A stretch of 64,000 bases of DNA, taken from the NCBI RefSeq assembly GCF_030445035.2, contig NC_080675.1, positions 64,620,544 to 64,684,543 on the forward strand, read 5' to 3'. The stretch comes from Dasypus novemcinctus (taxonomy: Eukaryota; Chordata; Mammalia; Cingulata; Dasypodidae). The translations under genes and the position numbers were made by a program. Positions 23,035 to 32,899 of the stretch are shown here, piece by piece. The notes under the pieces were generated by a model. The model did not search any database and was not told the DNA's origin. It saw only the letters and a program-made list of their open reading frames with translations. Every line of letters starts with the position of its first letter. Positions within the stretch are counted from its first letter, which is position 1.

Positions 23035-25409
23035 TTTAAAAAGAAGTTTTACCGAGATATATTCACGAATCAAACAAACCATCCAAAATATACAATCAGT
23101 GGCATTTAGTATATTCCCAGAGTTGTGCATTCATCCCCACAGTCATTTTAGAAATTTTCATTACTGCAAAAAGAAAAACCTCATAACCTGTATCTGTTAT
23201 CTCTTGATCCCTCTACAAAGTCACTAATTTATTTCTGTCTTTATAGATTTATTTATATTCACATTTTATACAAATAGAATCATACCATATGTAGTATTTT
23301 GTGTCTGGTTTCTATCACTTAGTACATGTTATTTTATTTTATTTTATTTTATTAATTAGAGAAGTTGTAGATTTATAGCATTCCCACACTGCCTTATTGT
23401 TGATACTTTGTACTAGTGTGGTCCTTTGTTATAATTGATGAAAGAATACCAAAATAGTACTATTAACTATTAACACCCATAGTTTACAGTAGGTGTATTT
23501 TCACCATATAGCACCCTATTATAAACACCTTGTATTAGTGTTATACAATTGTTATAATTCATGAAAGAACATCTTATACTTACAATGTTAAATCCAGTCC
23601 ATCATTGACAATAGGGTTAACTGTGTTATACAGTCCATATTGTATATCTTCTAACTTTCCTTTCAACCACATTCACAAACATAATTCAGTGTTGTTAATT
23701 ACACTCACAATAATATGCTACCACCACCACCATCCATTTCCAACCCTTTACAACTAATCTATATAGAAATTCTGTATAAATTAAGAATCAGCTCCCCATT
23801 CTCAAGCCCCAATCTATCCTCTGATAACCTGTATTCTAGGTTCTATCTCTCAGAGTTTGCTTATTATAATTAGTTCTTATTAATGAGATAAAAAAAAACT
23901 TACCATTTTGTGTCTGGCTTATTTCATTCAGGATAATGTCCACAAGTTTCATCCATGTTGGCCCATGCATCAGAACTTCATTCTTTTTACAACTGAATTA
24001 TATTCCATCATAAGTATATACAACATCTAGCTTATTCATTGGTTGATGGACACTTGGGTTGCTTCCATCTATTGGCAATTCTGAATAATATCTGTGTGCA
24101 AATATCTGAGTACATGCTTTTAATTCTTCCTGGTACACACCTCATAGCAGGATTGCTAGATCCTGTAGTAATTCCATATTTAGCTTCCTGAGGAACTGAA
24201 AAACTGTCTTCACAACAACTGCATTTTACATTCCAACCAGCAATGACTGAATGTTCCTATTTCTCCACATTCAACCAAGAAATTGCAATTTTCTGTTTTT
24301 GTTAATAGGACCCATTCTTGGGGGTGTGAAATATCTCACTGTGGTTTCGAATTGCACTTACCTAATAACTAGTGATGTTGAGCACCTTTTCTGTGCCTTT
24401 AGCCATTTGTATATCCTTGTTGGAGAAGTGTCTATTTAAGTCTTTGGTCCATTTTTTAACAGGGATGTTTATCTTTTTATTTTCATACCGCATCTGCTAT
24501 GGTTTCCAAATATTTTCTTTAATTAGGTAAGTTGTCTATTTACTTTCAAGTCAAAGCCCTTTGATGAACAAAACTTTTTAACTTTGAGGAGATTCCATTT
24601 ACCTATTTTTTGTTACTATTTATTTTTCAATTTTTATTTATTTCTCTTCCCTCCCCCCCCTCCCCATTTTCTGCTCTCTGTGTCCATTCACACTGTGTTC
24701 TTCTGGGTCTGCTTGCATTCTTGTCATGTGGGAAACTATGTCACTTTTTCATTGCTGTTGCCTCATCTTGCTGTGCCAGTTCTCCATGTGTGCAGTGCCA
24801 CTCCTGGGTGGGCTGCACTTTTTTTATGTGGTGCACCTCTCCTTGCAGGGTGTATACCTTGTAGCAGGGCACTCCTTGCGCACAGCAGCACTGCGTATGG
24901 GCCAACTTACCACATGGATCAGGAAGCCCTGGGGATCGAATCCTGGACCCTCCATATGGTAGGCGAACACTCAATCAGTTGAACCATGTCCACTTCCATT
25001 TACCTATTTTTTTCTTTCATTGCTGGTGCCTTGCATGTAAAGTCTTAGAAACCATTGTATAACACGAAATCCTGAAGCTGCTTCCTGATATTTTCTTCCA
25101 GGAGTTTTATAGACCTGGCTCTTATATTTAGCTCTTTGGTCGATTTTGAGTTAATTTTTATATATGATGTGAAATAGGGATACACTTTAATTCTTTTGCA
25201 TATAGATATCCAGTTTTCCCCGCACCATATGTTGAACAGACTATTTTGTCCCGATTCAGTAACTTGGCAGCCTTGTCAAAAATCAATTCGCCACAAGTGT
25301 AAGGGTCTATTTATGAACTCTCAATTCAATTCCATTGGTCTATATGTCTGTCTTTGTGCCATTACCATGATGTTTTGATCTCTGTAGCTTTGTATTATGC
25401 TTTAAACCA
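23035..25409 (-). mobile_element. Minus-strand L1, 3' UTR and ORF2 C-terminal half (first part)
   Basis: The 3' UTR-like region (23,035-23,880) is followed by antisense ORF2 text: 'TTCATCCATGTTGGCCCATG', 'GGTTGATGGACACTTGGGTT', 'CCAATCTATC' and so on, moving upstream through ORF2 as coordinates rise. It is interrupted by a SINE at 24,612-24,993 and by a provirus at 25,410. It resumes at 30,232 in the next ORF2 segment, so these were one element. It is frame-broken in several places. Confidence 0.85.
24612..24993 (-). mobile_element. DAS-type SINE (long form), minus strand, with exact target duplication
   Basis: A 382-bp SINE in reverse orientation: T/C-rich start on the plus strand (its A-rich tail), the G/C-rich DAS body, and the tRNA-like head at its right end, with box B as 'ATCGAATCC' on the plus strand. 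It is flanked by a perfect 19-bp repeat (TTCCATTTACCTATTTTTT at 24,593-24,611 and 24,994-25,012), which proves insertion by L1-type target-primed reverse transcription into the L1. Open frames in it are part of the SINE and not genes. Confidence 0.92.
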
Positions 25410-25768
25410 TGACCCGACCTGTGGATCAGTTGAACCAAGACCTGAGGGAGGGAGTGGGAATGAAAAGGGACAAGAGACACAAAGAATGGAGACAAGACAG
25501 GATTCTGATCAAGTCTTGTTTATTGAGGGTCAATCAGGGGTATTTATAGCCAGGGATGAATGAGGTTTCGCACCACAGATCTGACTGGTCCAAGTCAAGA
25601 AGTCTTTTCGTGGACGTTTCAAAACAATCGTCTGAGTGGCATGAGGATAGAAACTTAGTTACTACAGCGAGGGTGGGGAAATGGAAACTTAACTGGGTTA
25701 GTATCTAAAAATAGCGCTTAGCAACAAGATGGCCAATACAACACCTGTGCCAGAGGGAGCTTCCCACA
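25410..25768 (-). repeat. 3' LTR of the provirus
   Basis: 359 bp with TG at one end (TGTGGGAAGC on the minus strand, from 25,768) and CA at the other (25,411-25,410). It is near-identical to the 5' LTR at 29,874-30,231. This copy keeps an intact TATAAATA and AATAAA. The pair allowed both LTR edges to be fixed to the base. Confidence 0.95.
25519..25548 (-). promoter_or_regulatory. LTR core promoter (TATAAATA) and AATAAA signal of the 3' LTR
   Basis: On the minus strand TATAAATA occupies 25,548-25,541 and AATAAA occupies 25,524-25,519, only about 16 bases apart, so R must start close to the polyadenylation signal. The same spot in the 5' LTR has two substitutions that ruin the TATA box. Confidence 0.7.
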
Positions 25769-25784
25769 GGTCCCTCTTTTCTTT
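25769..25784 (-). other. Polypurine tract next to the 3' LTR
   Basis: Minus-strand AAAGAAAAGAGGGACC ends immediately at the U3 start (TGTGGG). Its position and purine content are what plus-strand DNA priming requires. It ends in two C's, which is less purine-rich than usual. Confidence 0.75.
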
Positions 25785-26018
25785 AATATTTTTAGCAGAA
25801 AAGGAAGACTGACAAGAGGGCCCATTCTGGGGGGACTGTGCCTGTCTTAGGTCAGGGCTGGCAAACAGACGATTGCATTAGACCTTACCTGTCATTGAGA
25901 ATCGTGGCAGCGAAAGGCCACGTCTCTGTCTTAGGTGGTTGTTATCGCAAGAATGCCTTGCCCAGTTGCCCATCATTGACTAACCAGTCCAGCACCTCAG
26001 AAGATACTGACAAGATAT

Positions 26019-28674
26019 TCATGGTCTGGGATCAGGCCTACCGGCTGGATCCATTTGCAAGTAGTGGTTAGACCCCTCGTTGTAGTCGGCCATGTCCAGT
26101 CTATGATAATGGACCTGGATGGGCTGCATTTTTATGGCATCCAGTTGTTGCTTTAAAAAGGCCATAATCTTGTTAAGAGAATAGGTCCTAGTGATAGAAG
26201 TATTAGTAAGCCAAGCAGAGGTCCCAAGAGGGGGAGCATGTAGGGTAACAGTTCATTCAACCCATTCCACAAGGGGCTGTCAGCCAGCTCCTTTCTTCTC
26301 TTTCCAGATCTTCTTGAAGCTTCTTAACTTTGTCTCGAACAATGCCAGATTTATTAGTGTAGAAACAACACCTTTTCTGTAAGGTCAAGCATATCCCACC
26401 GTGCTCTGCTGTAAGGAGGTCTAGCCCTCTCCTGTTCTGCAATACTACTTCAGCTAAAGAATCCAATTGATCTTGGATATCTTGTATAGTGCTAGATAAG
26501 GCTTGGACATCATCAATCAATTGCTTAGATAGCTTTGTGTATTGATTAGTGGATATCCCCAAACCTGCTGTTCCAGTGGCTAAAGCTCCAGAGATATCAN
26601 NNNNNNNNNNNNNNNNNNNNNNNNNNNNNNNNNNNNNNNNNNNNNNNNNNNNNNNNNNNNNNNNNNNNNNNNNNNNNNNNNNNNNNNNNNNNNNNNNNNN
26701 NNNNNNNNNNNNNNNNNNNNNNNNNNNNNNNNNNNNNNNNNNNNNNNNNNNNNNNNNNNNNNNNNNNNNNNNNNNNNNNNNNNNNNNNNNNNNNNNNNNN
26801 NNNNNNNNNNNNNNNNNNNNNNNNNNNNNNNNNNNNNNNNNNNNNNNNNNNNNNNNNNNNNNNNNNNNNNNNNNNNNNNNNNNNNNNNNNNNNNNNNNNN
26901 NNNNNNNNNNNNNNNNNNNNNNNNNNNNNNNNNNNNNNNNNNNNNNNNNNNNNNNNNNNNNNNNNNNNNNNNNNNNNNNNNNNNNNNNNNNNNNNNNNNN
27001 NNNNNNNNNNNNNNNNNNNNNNNNNNNNNNNNNNNNNNNNNNNNNNNNNNNNNNNNNNNNNNNNNNNNNNNNNNNNNNNNNNNNNNNNNNNNNNNNNNNN
27101 NNNNNNNNNNNNNNNNNNNNNNNNNNNNNNNNNNNNNNNNNNNNNNNNNNNNNNNNNNNNNNNNNNNNNNNNNNNNNNNNNNNNNNNNNNNNNNNNNNNN
27201 NNNNNNNNNNNNNNNNNNNNNNNNNNNNNNNNNNNNNNNNNNNNNNNNNNNNNNNNNNNNNNNNNNNNNNNNNNNNNNNNNNNNNNNNNNNNNNNNNNNN
27301 NNNNNNNNNNNNNNNNNNNNNNNNNNNNNNNNNNNNNNNNNNNNNNNNNNNNNNNNNNNNNNNNNNNNNNNNNNNNNNNNNNNNNNNNNNNNNNNNNNNN
27401 NNNNNNNNNNNNNNNNNNNNNNNNNNNNNNNNNNNNNNNNNNNNNNNNNNNNNNNNNNNNNNNNNNNNNNNNNNNNNNNNNNNNNNNNNNNNNNNNNNNN
27501 NNNNNNNNNNNNNNNNNNNNNNNNNNNNNNNNNNNNNNNNNNNNNNNNNNNNNNNNNNNNNNNNNNNNNNNNNNNNNNNNNNNACTGTGCCATTACTGGC
27601 GCAAAGAGCATCGGAGATATTGAATGTCATGTTGCATTGGGCAAAGGCAATATGTCCTAAATGAAGTTCATGACTATTATTGATCGATGGAGAATGGAGG
27701 CAGAAAACAGCATAACCATCAGTGAAAATGGGTTGTACCCTAATGGGTGGGATGATAGCACAAGTTTGATTACTAAGTAAGATCTATTACCTGCAGGTAG
27801 CGCTAAGGGTACTGAGTTTCCTGTATGTAAACACAGCCAGCAGTCTTGTGCAGTGTCGGGTTGGGACTCATTGAGCAATTTATAGGCAGCCATAAGGATA
27901 TTAAAAGTCTGAGCATCTATATTTACATTCTCAGTCTTTGGTAAGGCTAAAGGGTGATATTCAAATTGAGGGAATGAATTCCTAATAATTTCCTCTATCC
28001 TTTCTTGGATAATCACCTGCCGGACCTGATCTTGTGGACCTCCTCTGTCTGAAACATGGACCGGAGGAATTTTATTCCAGCAAACAGTGTCTCCCAAGGT
28101 ACCGAGACAGCCAGCTTCTACTAAATGATTACTCTGTAAGGGGTTAGGATTCACGCCCCAGTCTCCTCCAACACTGCCAGATTTGGTACGAGCTAATTTG
28201 TCAGTATAATAGGTCTTATTGTTTTTGGTGCATGATTGTACCTCAATATAACAGCTGCTGTGCATAGATGGGTATATAGATTCACAGTGGCAGGGTCCAG
28301 GGTGGCCGCCTATGGAGGGAATTACTCTAGGTAGGTTTCGGCAGACCCACTCCTTTTCCCCATAACCTCCAGCATGACTAGTTGGGGCCTGCAAATAAGC
28401 CATCTTATTATTATTGCACTGCACAGACTGTGTATACATATTGGGTACGGTGATAACCTGACCTCCTTTACACTCGCAAGGTTTACCATATAAGCTTTTC
28501 AATAGCGCTTGTCTACTGGGGGGTGGTCCAAACCCCCCTTGGACAGTACTCAGGAGGCAGCTTAGTGTCCAGATTTTCAGGCACATGGTGGGTGGGTTAT
28601 ACACAGCAGGCGATAGCGAGAAGAAGGCAAATATACGTTACGAAGAAAGTAAGTAGAAGGGATCTGTCCAGCAT
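26019..28674 (-). pseudogene. env: Provirus env pseudogene (type-D/gamma-like SU and TM)
   Basis: The envelope glycoprotein normally binds the receptor (SU) and fuses membranes (TM). Here it is spread over several frames. A 25-codon hydrophobic, signal-like start (28,674-28,597) ends in a stop. The SU body is open in another frame (first ATG 28,586, stop at 27,657) and carries CECKGG near its N-terminus, the motif SDRGGPQDQVR (28,052-28,020) and the SU motif CWLC (27,842-27,831). From about 27,775 the env-like text moves to a third reading and runs to the N gap. After the gap, TM shows a coiled-coil-like stretch, the immunosuppressive-domain-like segment [10 protein letters not shown] (starting 26,442) and CX6CC (26,391-26,365). 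The membrane-spanning segment (26,290-26,156) and the cytoplasmic tail (to the stop at 26,021-26,019) lie in two further frames. At least four frame breaks are visible (near 28,600, 27,775, 26,295 and 26,157). The furin site and fusion peptide fall in the gap. Not translatable as one protein. Confidence 0.9.
26600..27583. other. Assembly gap (984 N)
   Basis: An unbroken run of N inside env. Its length is divisible by three, so open frames appear to pass through it; these are artefacts. The missing part should hold the C-terminal part of SU, the cleavage site and the start of TM. Confidence 0.99.
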
Positions 28675-28681
28675 GGTCCAG

Positions 28682-29734
28682 TTACTCGGAGTGCCGGTGT
28701 ATAACAGAAGGGCTCCAACAATGGTGACAAAGCTGCACAGAAGGATTCCAGGCCTGATTCTGGTCATCTGTGGTTTCAGTTACAGGAAAAACCTTGGGTT
28801 CACTTAAGGTAGTTAAAGGATTAGAAGCCTGGGGGTTCCTTAACGCCGCTCCTTGCACAGGTGGCTTAACACGGGATTTTGCAGTTTTACTTTCATTTTT
28901 AGTTTTTCCCATTTTCAACCTTTCTAACTGAGATATGAGTTCCTGATGTTCTTCTTCTAATCGAATTTGTTCTTTTAGTTTCTCTATTTTTTCTAATAAT
29001 TCCTTCCTTGGGTCAACTACCAGCATAACTATAGTTGGGGCTGCGGGATAGGGAACATATGGCGGAGGTCAAGACTTTACTGTCTCCTCCTCAGATTCAC
29101 CCGATTCTATATTAGAAGATTCATCATCAGTTTCCACTTTTAATTTTCTGAGGTCAGGGTATGGGTTCCAACTAGATATGCCTTTAGTTTTCCCTTTATT
29201 TTTATCCTCCTTACAGGATCTTTTGTTTGCATGGGTTAACGGCTGCTTTGGCTTGGTGGTAGGCTTCCTGTCCTCCTCGCTATCTAGCAAGATCAAGTCC
29301 TCCTCTGGACTGGATGCTAAGGATTTGCCAGGTGGTTTGGACTTTGGGCAGTCTGCTGATTACTTGGGGTTGGTGGCTAGAGCCTCCAGCCCCTGCCCTT
29401 CTTGTAAAATTTCCTCACCCTTCTTAATAACATTTGCCACCGCTGTGTCCCTATGGCGAATATTTAAAATATCATTAATGAGATTCCAATATGAGAATGC
29501 GGTTACTGGGATTCTTTCAGGGCCAAAAGTTTTGTAAAAGTCCTGTAAAGCATCCCCTACTCTTTTCCATCTTCTCTCATCAATAGTTCCTTCTTGAGGA
29601 AACCATGGACATACTTCCTTCAAAAACTCAAAAAACCTCAATAACTGTTTTACTTTCACCTTTACTCCTCGTGTCTTTAATGCCTCTTGGAGACCTTCTA
29701 CAAATGTTTCGTGCTGGCTCATTTCTTGCCCCAT
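28682..29734 (-). pseudogene. gag: Provirus gag pseudogene (matrix and p12-like region; capsid onward deleted)
   Basis: Gag is the structural polyprotein of the particle. The frame starts at ATG 29,734 with MGQEMSQ; glycine 2 fits N-myristoylation. The first 100 or so residues have the matrix character of type-D betaretroviruses, including WFPQEGTID and VTAFSYWNLI. All pieces are in one frame, broken by TAA (29,362-29,360, codon 125) and TGA (29,071-29,069). A PPPY late-domain motif is coded directly after the TGA (29,068-29,057). An acidic serine-rich stretch precedes it, and a charged coiled-coil-like segment (KELLEKIEKLKEQ) follows near 29,008, like the internal scaffold (p12) region. About ten residues after FPVTETTDD the capsid-like start is lost at the deletion join (near 28,755). 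The last 20 or so codons, to the stop at 28,684-28,682, come from the env-proximal side. Major homology region, zinc knuckles, protease and pol are absent. Confidence 0.92.
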
Positions 29735-29853
29735 GATCGCCGATCACTTACCGAGGCTTCAACTGAGAGGCAGGTTCCCTTGCGGCGACCTCCGATTCTC
29801 GCATCCTGGCCGGCTCCTCAATCGGCTTTCCTCACTTGATCCCTCGTACTCTG

Positions 29854-29871
29854 GTCCCTGTTCCGGCGCCA
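29854..29871 (-). other. Primer binding site, lysine-tRNA type
   Basis: Minus-strand TGGCGCCGGAACAGGGAC lies two bases after the CA end of the 5' LTR. It complements the 3' end of tRNA-Lys (UUU, 'Lys3' type) at 17 of 18 positions, with one C-to-G change at position 8. The tail ...GAACAGGGAC argues against the Lys1,2 type. Confidence 0.88.
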
Positions 29872-29873
29872 CT

Positions 29874-30231
29874 TGACCCGACCTGTGGATCAGTTGAACC
29901 AAGACCTGAGGGAGGGAGTGGGAATGAAAAGCGACAAGAGACACAAAGAATGGAGACAAGACAGGATTCTGATCAAGTCTTGTTTATTGAGGGTCAATCA
30001 GGGGTATTCGTAGCCAGGGATCAATGAGGTTTTGCACCACAGATCTGATTGGTCCACATCACGAAGTCTTTTTGTGAACCTTTCAAAACAATTGTCTGAG
30101 TGGCGTGAGGATAGAAACTTAATTACTACAGCGAGGGTGGGGAAATGGAAACTTAACAGGTTAGTATCTAAAAATAGCGCTTAGCAACAAGATGGCCAAT
30201 ACAACACCTGTGCCAGAGGCAGCTTCCCACA
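29874..30231 (-). repeat. 5' LTR of the provirus
   Basis: 358 bp, TG...CA on the minus strand, one base shorter than the 3' LTR. AATAAA is kept, but the TATA position reads TACGAATA on the minus strand. Next to the primer binding site at its U5 end, as expected for a 5' LTR. Confidence 0.95.
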
Positions 30232-31320
30232 AAATTGAGGAAGTGTCAATCTTCCAACTTTGTTCTTCCTTTTTAAGATGATTTTGTCTCTTAAGGGCCA
30301 CTTACCCTTCCAAATATATTTGAAATTTGGCTTTTTCATATCCATAAAGAAGTTTGTTAGAACTTTGATTGGTATTACATTAAATTTATAAATCATTTTG
30401 GATAGAACTGACATCATAACAATATTTAGCCTTCCAATCCATAAGCATGGAATGTACTTCCATTTATTTAGATATTCTTTGATTTCCTTTAGCAGTCATT
30501 TGTTGTTTTCTGTATACAAGTCCTTTACATACTTGGGTAAGTTTATCCTTATATATTTGATTCTTTTAGTTGCTATTGTAAATGGATTTTTTTCTTTATT
30601 TTCTCCTCAGTACTGACCCAGTGCATCCCACAATTTTTAATAGGTTGTGTTCTTGTTTTCTTTTGTTTCAAGGTATTTACTGATTTCTCTTTCAATTTTT
30701 TCTTTGACCTATTGATTGTTTTAAAGAATTTTATTTGGATTCTATACTTTTGTGGAATTTCAAGTTCTTAACCTGTTATTAATTTCCAGTCAGAGAAGAT
30801 GATTTGCATAACTTCAATCTTTCTAAATTTATTGACAATTGTTTTATGACACAACATGTGCTCTATCATGAGAATGAAATATGTGCACTTGGGAATAATG
30901 TATATCCTGCCATTTTGGGGTGCAGTGTTTGGTATATATCTGTCAGGTCTAGTTCATTCATCATATTATTCAAGTTCTATGTTTCCCTATTGATCTTCCA
31001 TCTAGATGTCTATCTATTGATAAGAGTGGTATCTCTCTTTTTCTTTATTACAGCCTCCTTTTCTGTATAGTTTATCTTTTGCAATGTATCTGACTAATCC
31101 CATTCTCATTTCTTGTTTCTGTATATTTTTAAATACTTTCTTTGTGGTTACCCTGGGATTTATATTACACAACCTACATCTCTAACCTACTAATTTGAAA
31201 AATACCAACTTAGCTTCAATAAAATACATGTCATCAGATCCCAATTCTCTCTATTTCCTCTCTTTGTGTTATCTCTAACCCACTCTATCACTTTATATTT
31301 TGCAGGTCCATTATAATGAA
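30232..31320 (-). mobile_element. Minus-strand L1, ORF2 (second part, continues from 25,409)
   Basis: Antisense ORF2 text continues where the provirus cut it: 'GGAAGTGTCAATCTTCCAAC', 'CCAATCCATAAGCATGGAAT', 'ACAAGTCCTTTACATACTTG'. After about 30,610 the text becomes more diverged and may be an older L1 piece in the same orientation. Frame-broken. Confidence 0.8.
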
Positions 31321-32880
31321 GTATGCCTTTTTATTGTTCAATTGTAATCTGATTCTTATATGAACTGAAGACTAGAGTTGTATATTGAGGATGAAGTACT
31401 ATTGGATTTTCTATTTACCTTTTCAGTTAGTTACCCTTACTGATGATCTTCATTTACTCACACAACTCCAAGTCACTATCTTGAATATTTCATTTCAACC
31501 TGCAGAAATCCCTTAAGTAATTTTTGTAGGGCAAGTCTATTTTTTACTAACTCTCTCAGTTTCTGTTTATCTGTGAATTCTTTAAACTCTCCCTCATTTT
31601 TTTGATAGATAGATTAGCTGGTTAGAGAATTTTTAACTGGCAGTTTTTCTCATTCAGTACTTTAAATATATCATATCAATGCCTTCTTGCCTCCATGGTT
31701 TCTGATGAGAAATTGTCACTTACCCTTATTAAGCATCCCTTGTATGTGATGAATCACTTTTCTCTTGCTGTTTTCAGAATTTCTCTCTTTATCTTTGGCA
31801 TTTAACATTCTGATCAGTATGTTTCTCAGAGTAGGTATTTTTTAACTTATTTTGTTTGGAGTATGTTGTGCTTTCTGGATGTATATTTATGTGTTTCATA
31901 AGCTATTGCTTCCTTAAATATTCTTTCTACCCCTTTTCCTTTCTCTTCTCCTTCTGAGACACACTTGATACACAAGTTTGTGTGCTCCAAGCTCTTACTC
32001 AAAGCCATGAGACAATACTCAATTTTTCTATTCTTTTCTCTATCTGTTCTTACTGTATGAGTTTGATTGTCCTGTTTTCTAGTTCACTGATTATTTCTTC
32101 TGTCTATTCAAATCTGTTGTTATATCTTTCTTTTCCTCTTCTTTAATGAAGTACCAGGGATTGAACCTGTGGCCTCCTATATGAGAGGCAGGTGCTCAAC
32201 CACTGAGCTACACCTGCTCCTGTAGTGTATTTTTTATCTTGACTATTTTACCTTCATCCCCATAATTTCTCTTCTGTTTCTTTTTATACTTCCAAACTCT
32301 TCTTTTTTCCAACATATTCTCTTTTTAATATCTTTTAGCTCTTTATTCATATTTCCTTCATCTTTAATTGATTTAAGAGATTTTTTTGGACATCTTTGAT
32401 TAGTTGTTCAAACTTCTGCGTGTTCTCTGACATTTTAATGTGTTCCCTTGACTGAGTCATACCTCCTGTTTCTTAGTATGTCTTGTAATTTTTGCTGATT
32501 CTGGACATCTGATTATCTTATATATTAACATTGAAGGTCTGTTTTCCCCTCTTCTCCAGGGTTTTATTGTTGATTGGCTTTGTGTTAAAGCTCTTCTTTG
32601 ATGCTTATCTAACTTATTCTAGACCTTTAGAATAGTTCTTGTTCATAGGTTCAGATTTTTTCAGCTTTTCCTCATCTGATTCTCACCTTGGATATGTGGT
32701 GCAATTTTAAAAATTACATCTTTTATGCAATTGTATCACCTCCAGAGAGAGCTTCCTATCCTCTATCACTTCTCTAAGAATTTTTATCTGTTCTATTTCT
32801 TTTTGTGCAGACTTTTCTCCCTAGTTCCTATGATTTGTTTAAATTCTCTCCCTGACTCAGTTCTCTGTTTTCCTGACACT
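31321..32880 (-). mobile_element. Old L1 (L1M-type) 5' region, minus strand
   Basis: T-rich antisense text including 'GTTTCTGATGAGAAATTGTC', 'TTCCTTAAATATTCTTTCTACC' and 'CACTGATTATTTCTTCTGTC', the usual order in reverse L1M 5' regions. A SINE fragment interrupts it at 32,125-32,221. The call is from wording and order; the subfamily is unknown. Confidence 0.55.
32125..32221 (-). mobile_element. DAS-type SINE, head only, minus strand
   Basis: On the plus strand 'GGGATTGAACCTGTGGCCTC' (reverse box B) is followed by 'GTGCTCAACCACTGAGCTAC' (reverse box A) and 'ACCTGCTCC'. Only the tRNA-like head is present. This form recurs at 54,033-54,122. Confidence 0.85.
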
Positions 32881-32899
32881 TTTCACTTTTGAGAAGAAG

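Larger units (their letters stand above)
25410..30231 (-). mobile_element. Defective chimeric endogenous retrovirus (betaretroviral gag, type-D/gamma-like env), pol deleted
   Basis: The provirus lies on the minus strand in the order 5' LTR (30,231-29,874), primer binding site, gag (29,734-28,682), env (28,674-26,019), polypurine tract, 3' LTR (25,768-25,410). Capsid beyond its first residues, nucleocapsid, protease, reverse transcriptase and almost all of integrase are absent. The gag frame runs straight into sequence just upstream of env (join near 28,755), so this is an internal deletion. About 984 bases within env are N. The LTRs differ at about 17 of 358 positions by eye. Flanking 6-mers (AAACCA and AAATTG) agree only in their first half. 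The insertion splits a minus-strand L1 whose halves fit together across it. Gag resembles the Mason-Pfizer/type-D group; env has the CWLC and CX6CC motifs of gammaretroviral and type-D envelopes. It cannot replicate by itself, and no intact protein is encoded. Confidence 0.93.

Noticed and set aside
26257..27664. Open frames of 343-457 codons across this interval on both strands
   Set aside because: They exist only because 984 N contain no stops. Only their ends are real sequence, and those belong to env on the minus strand.
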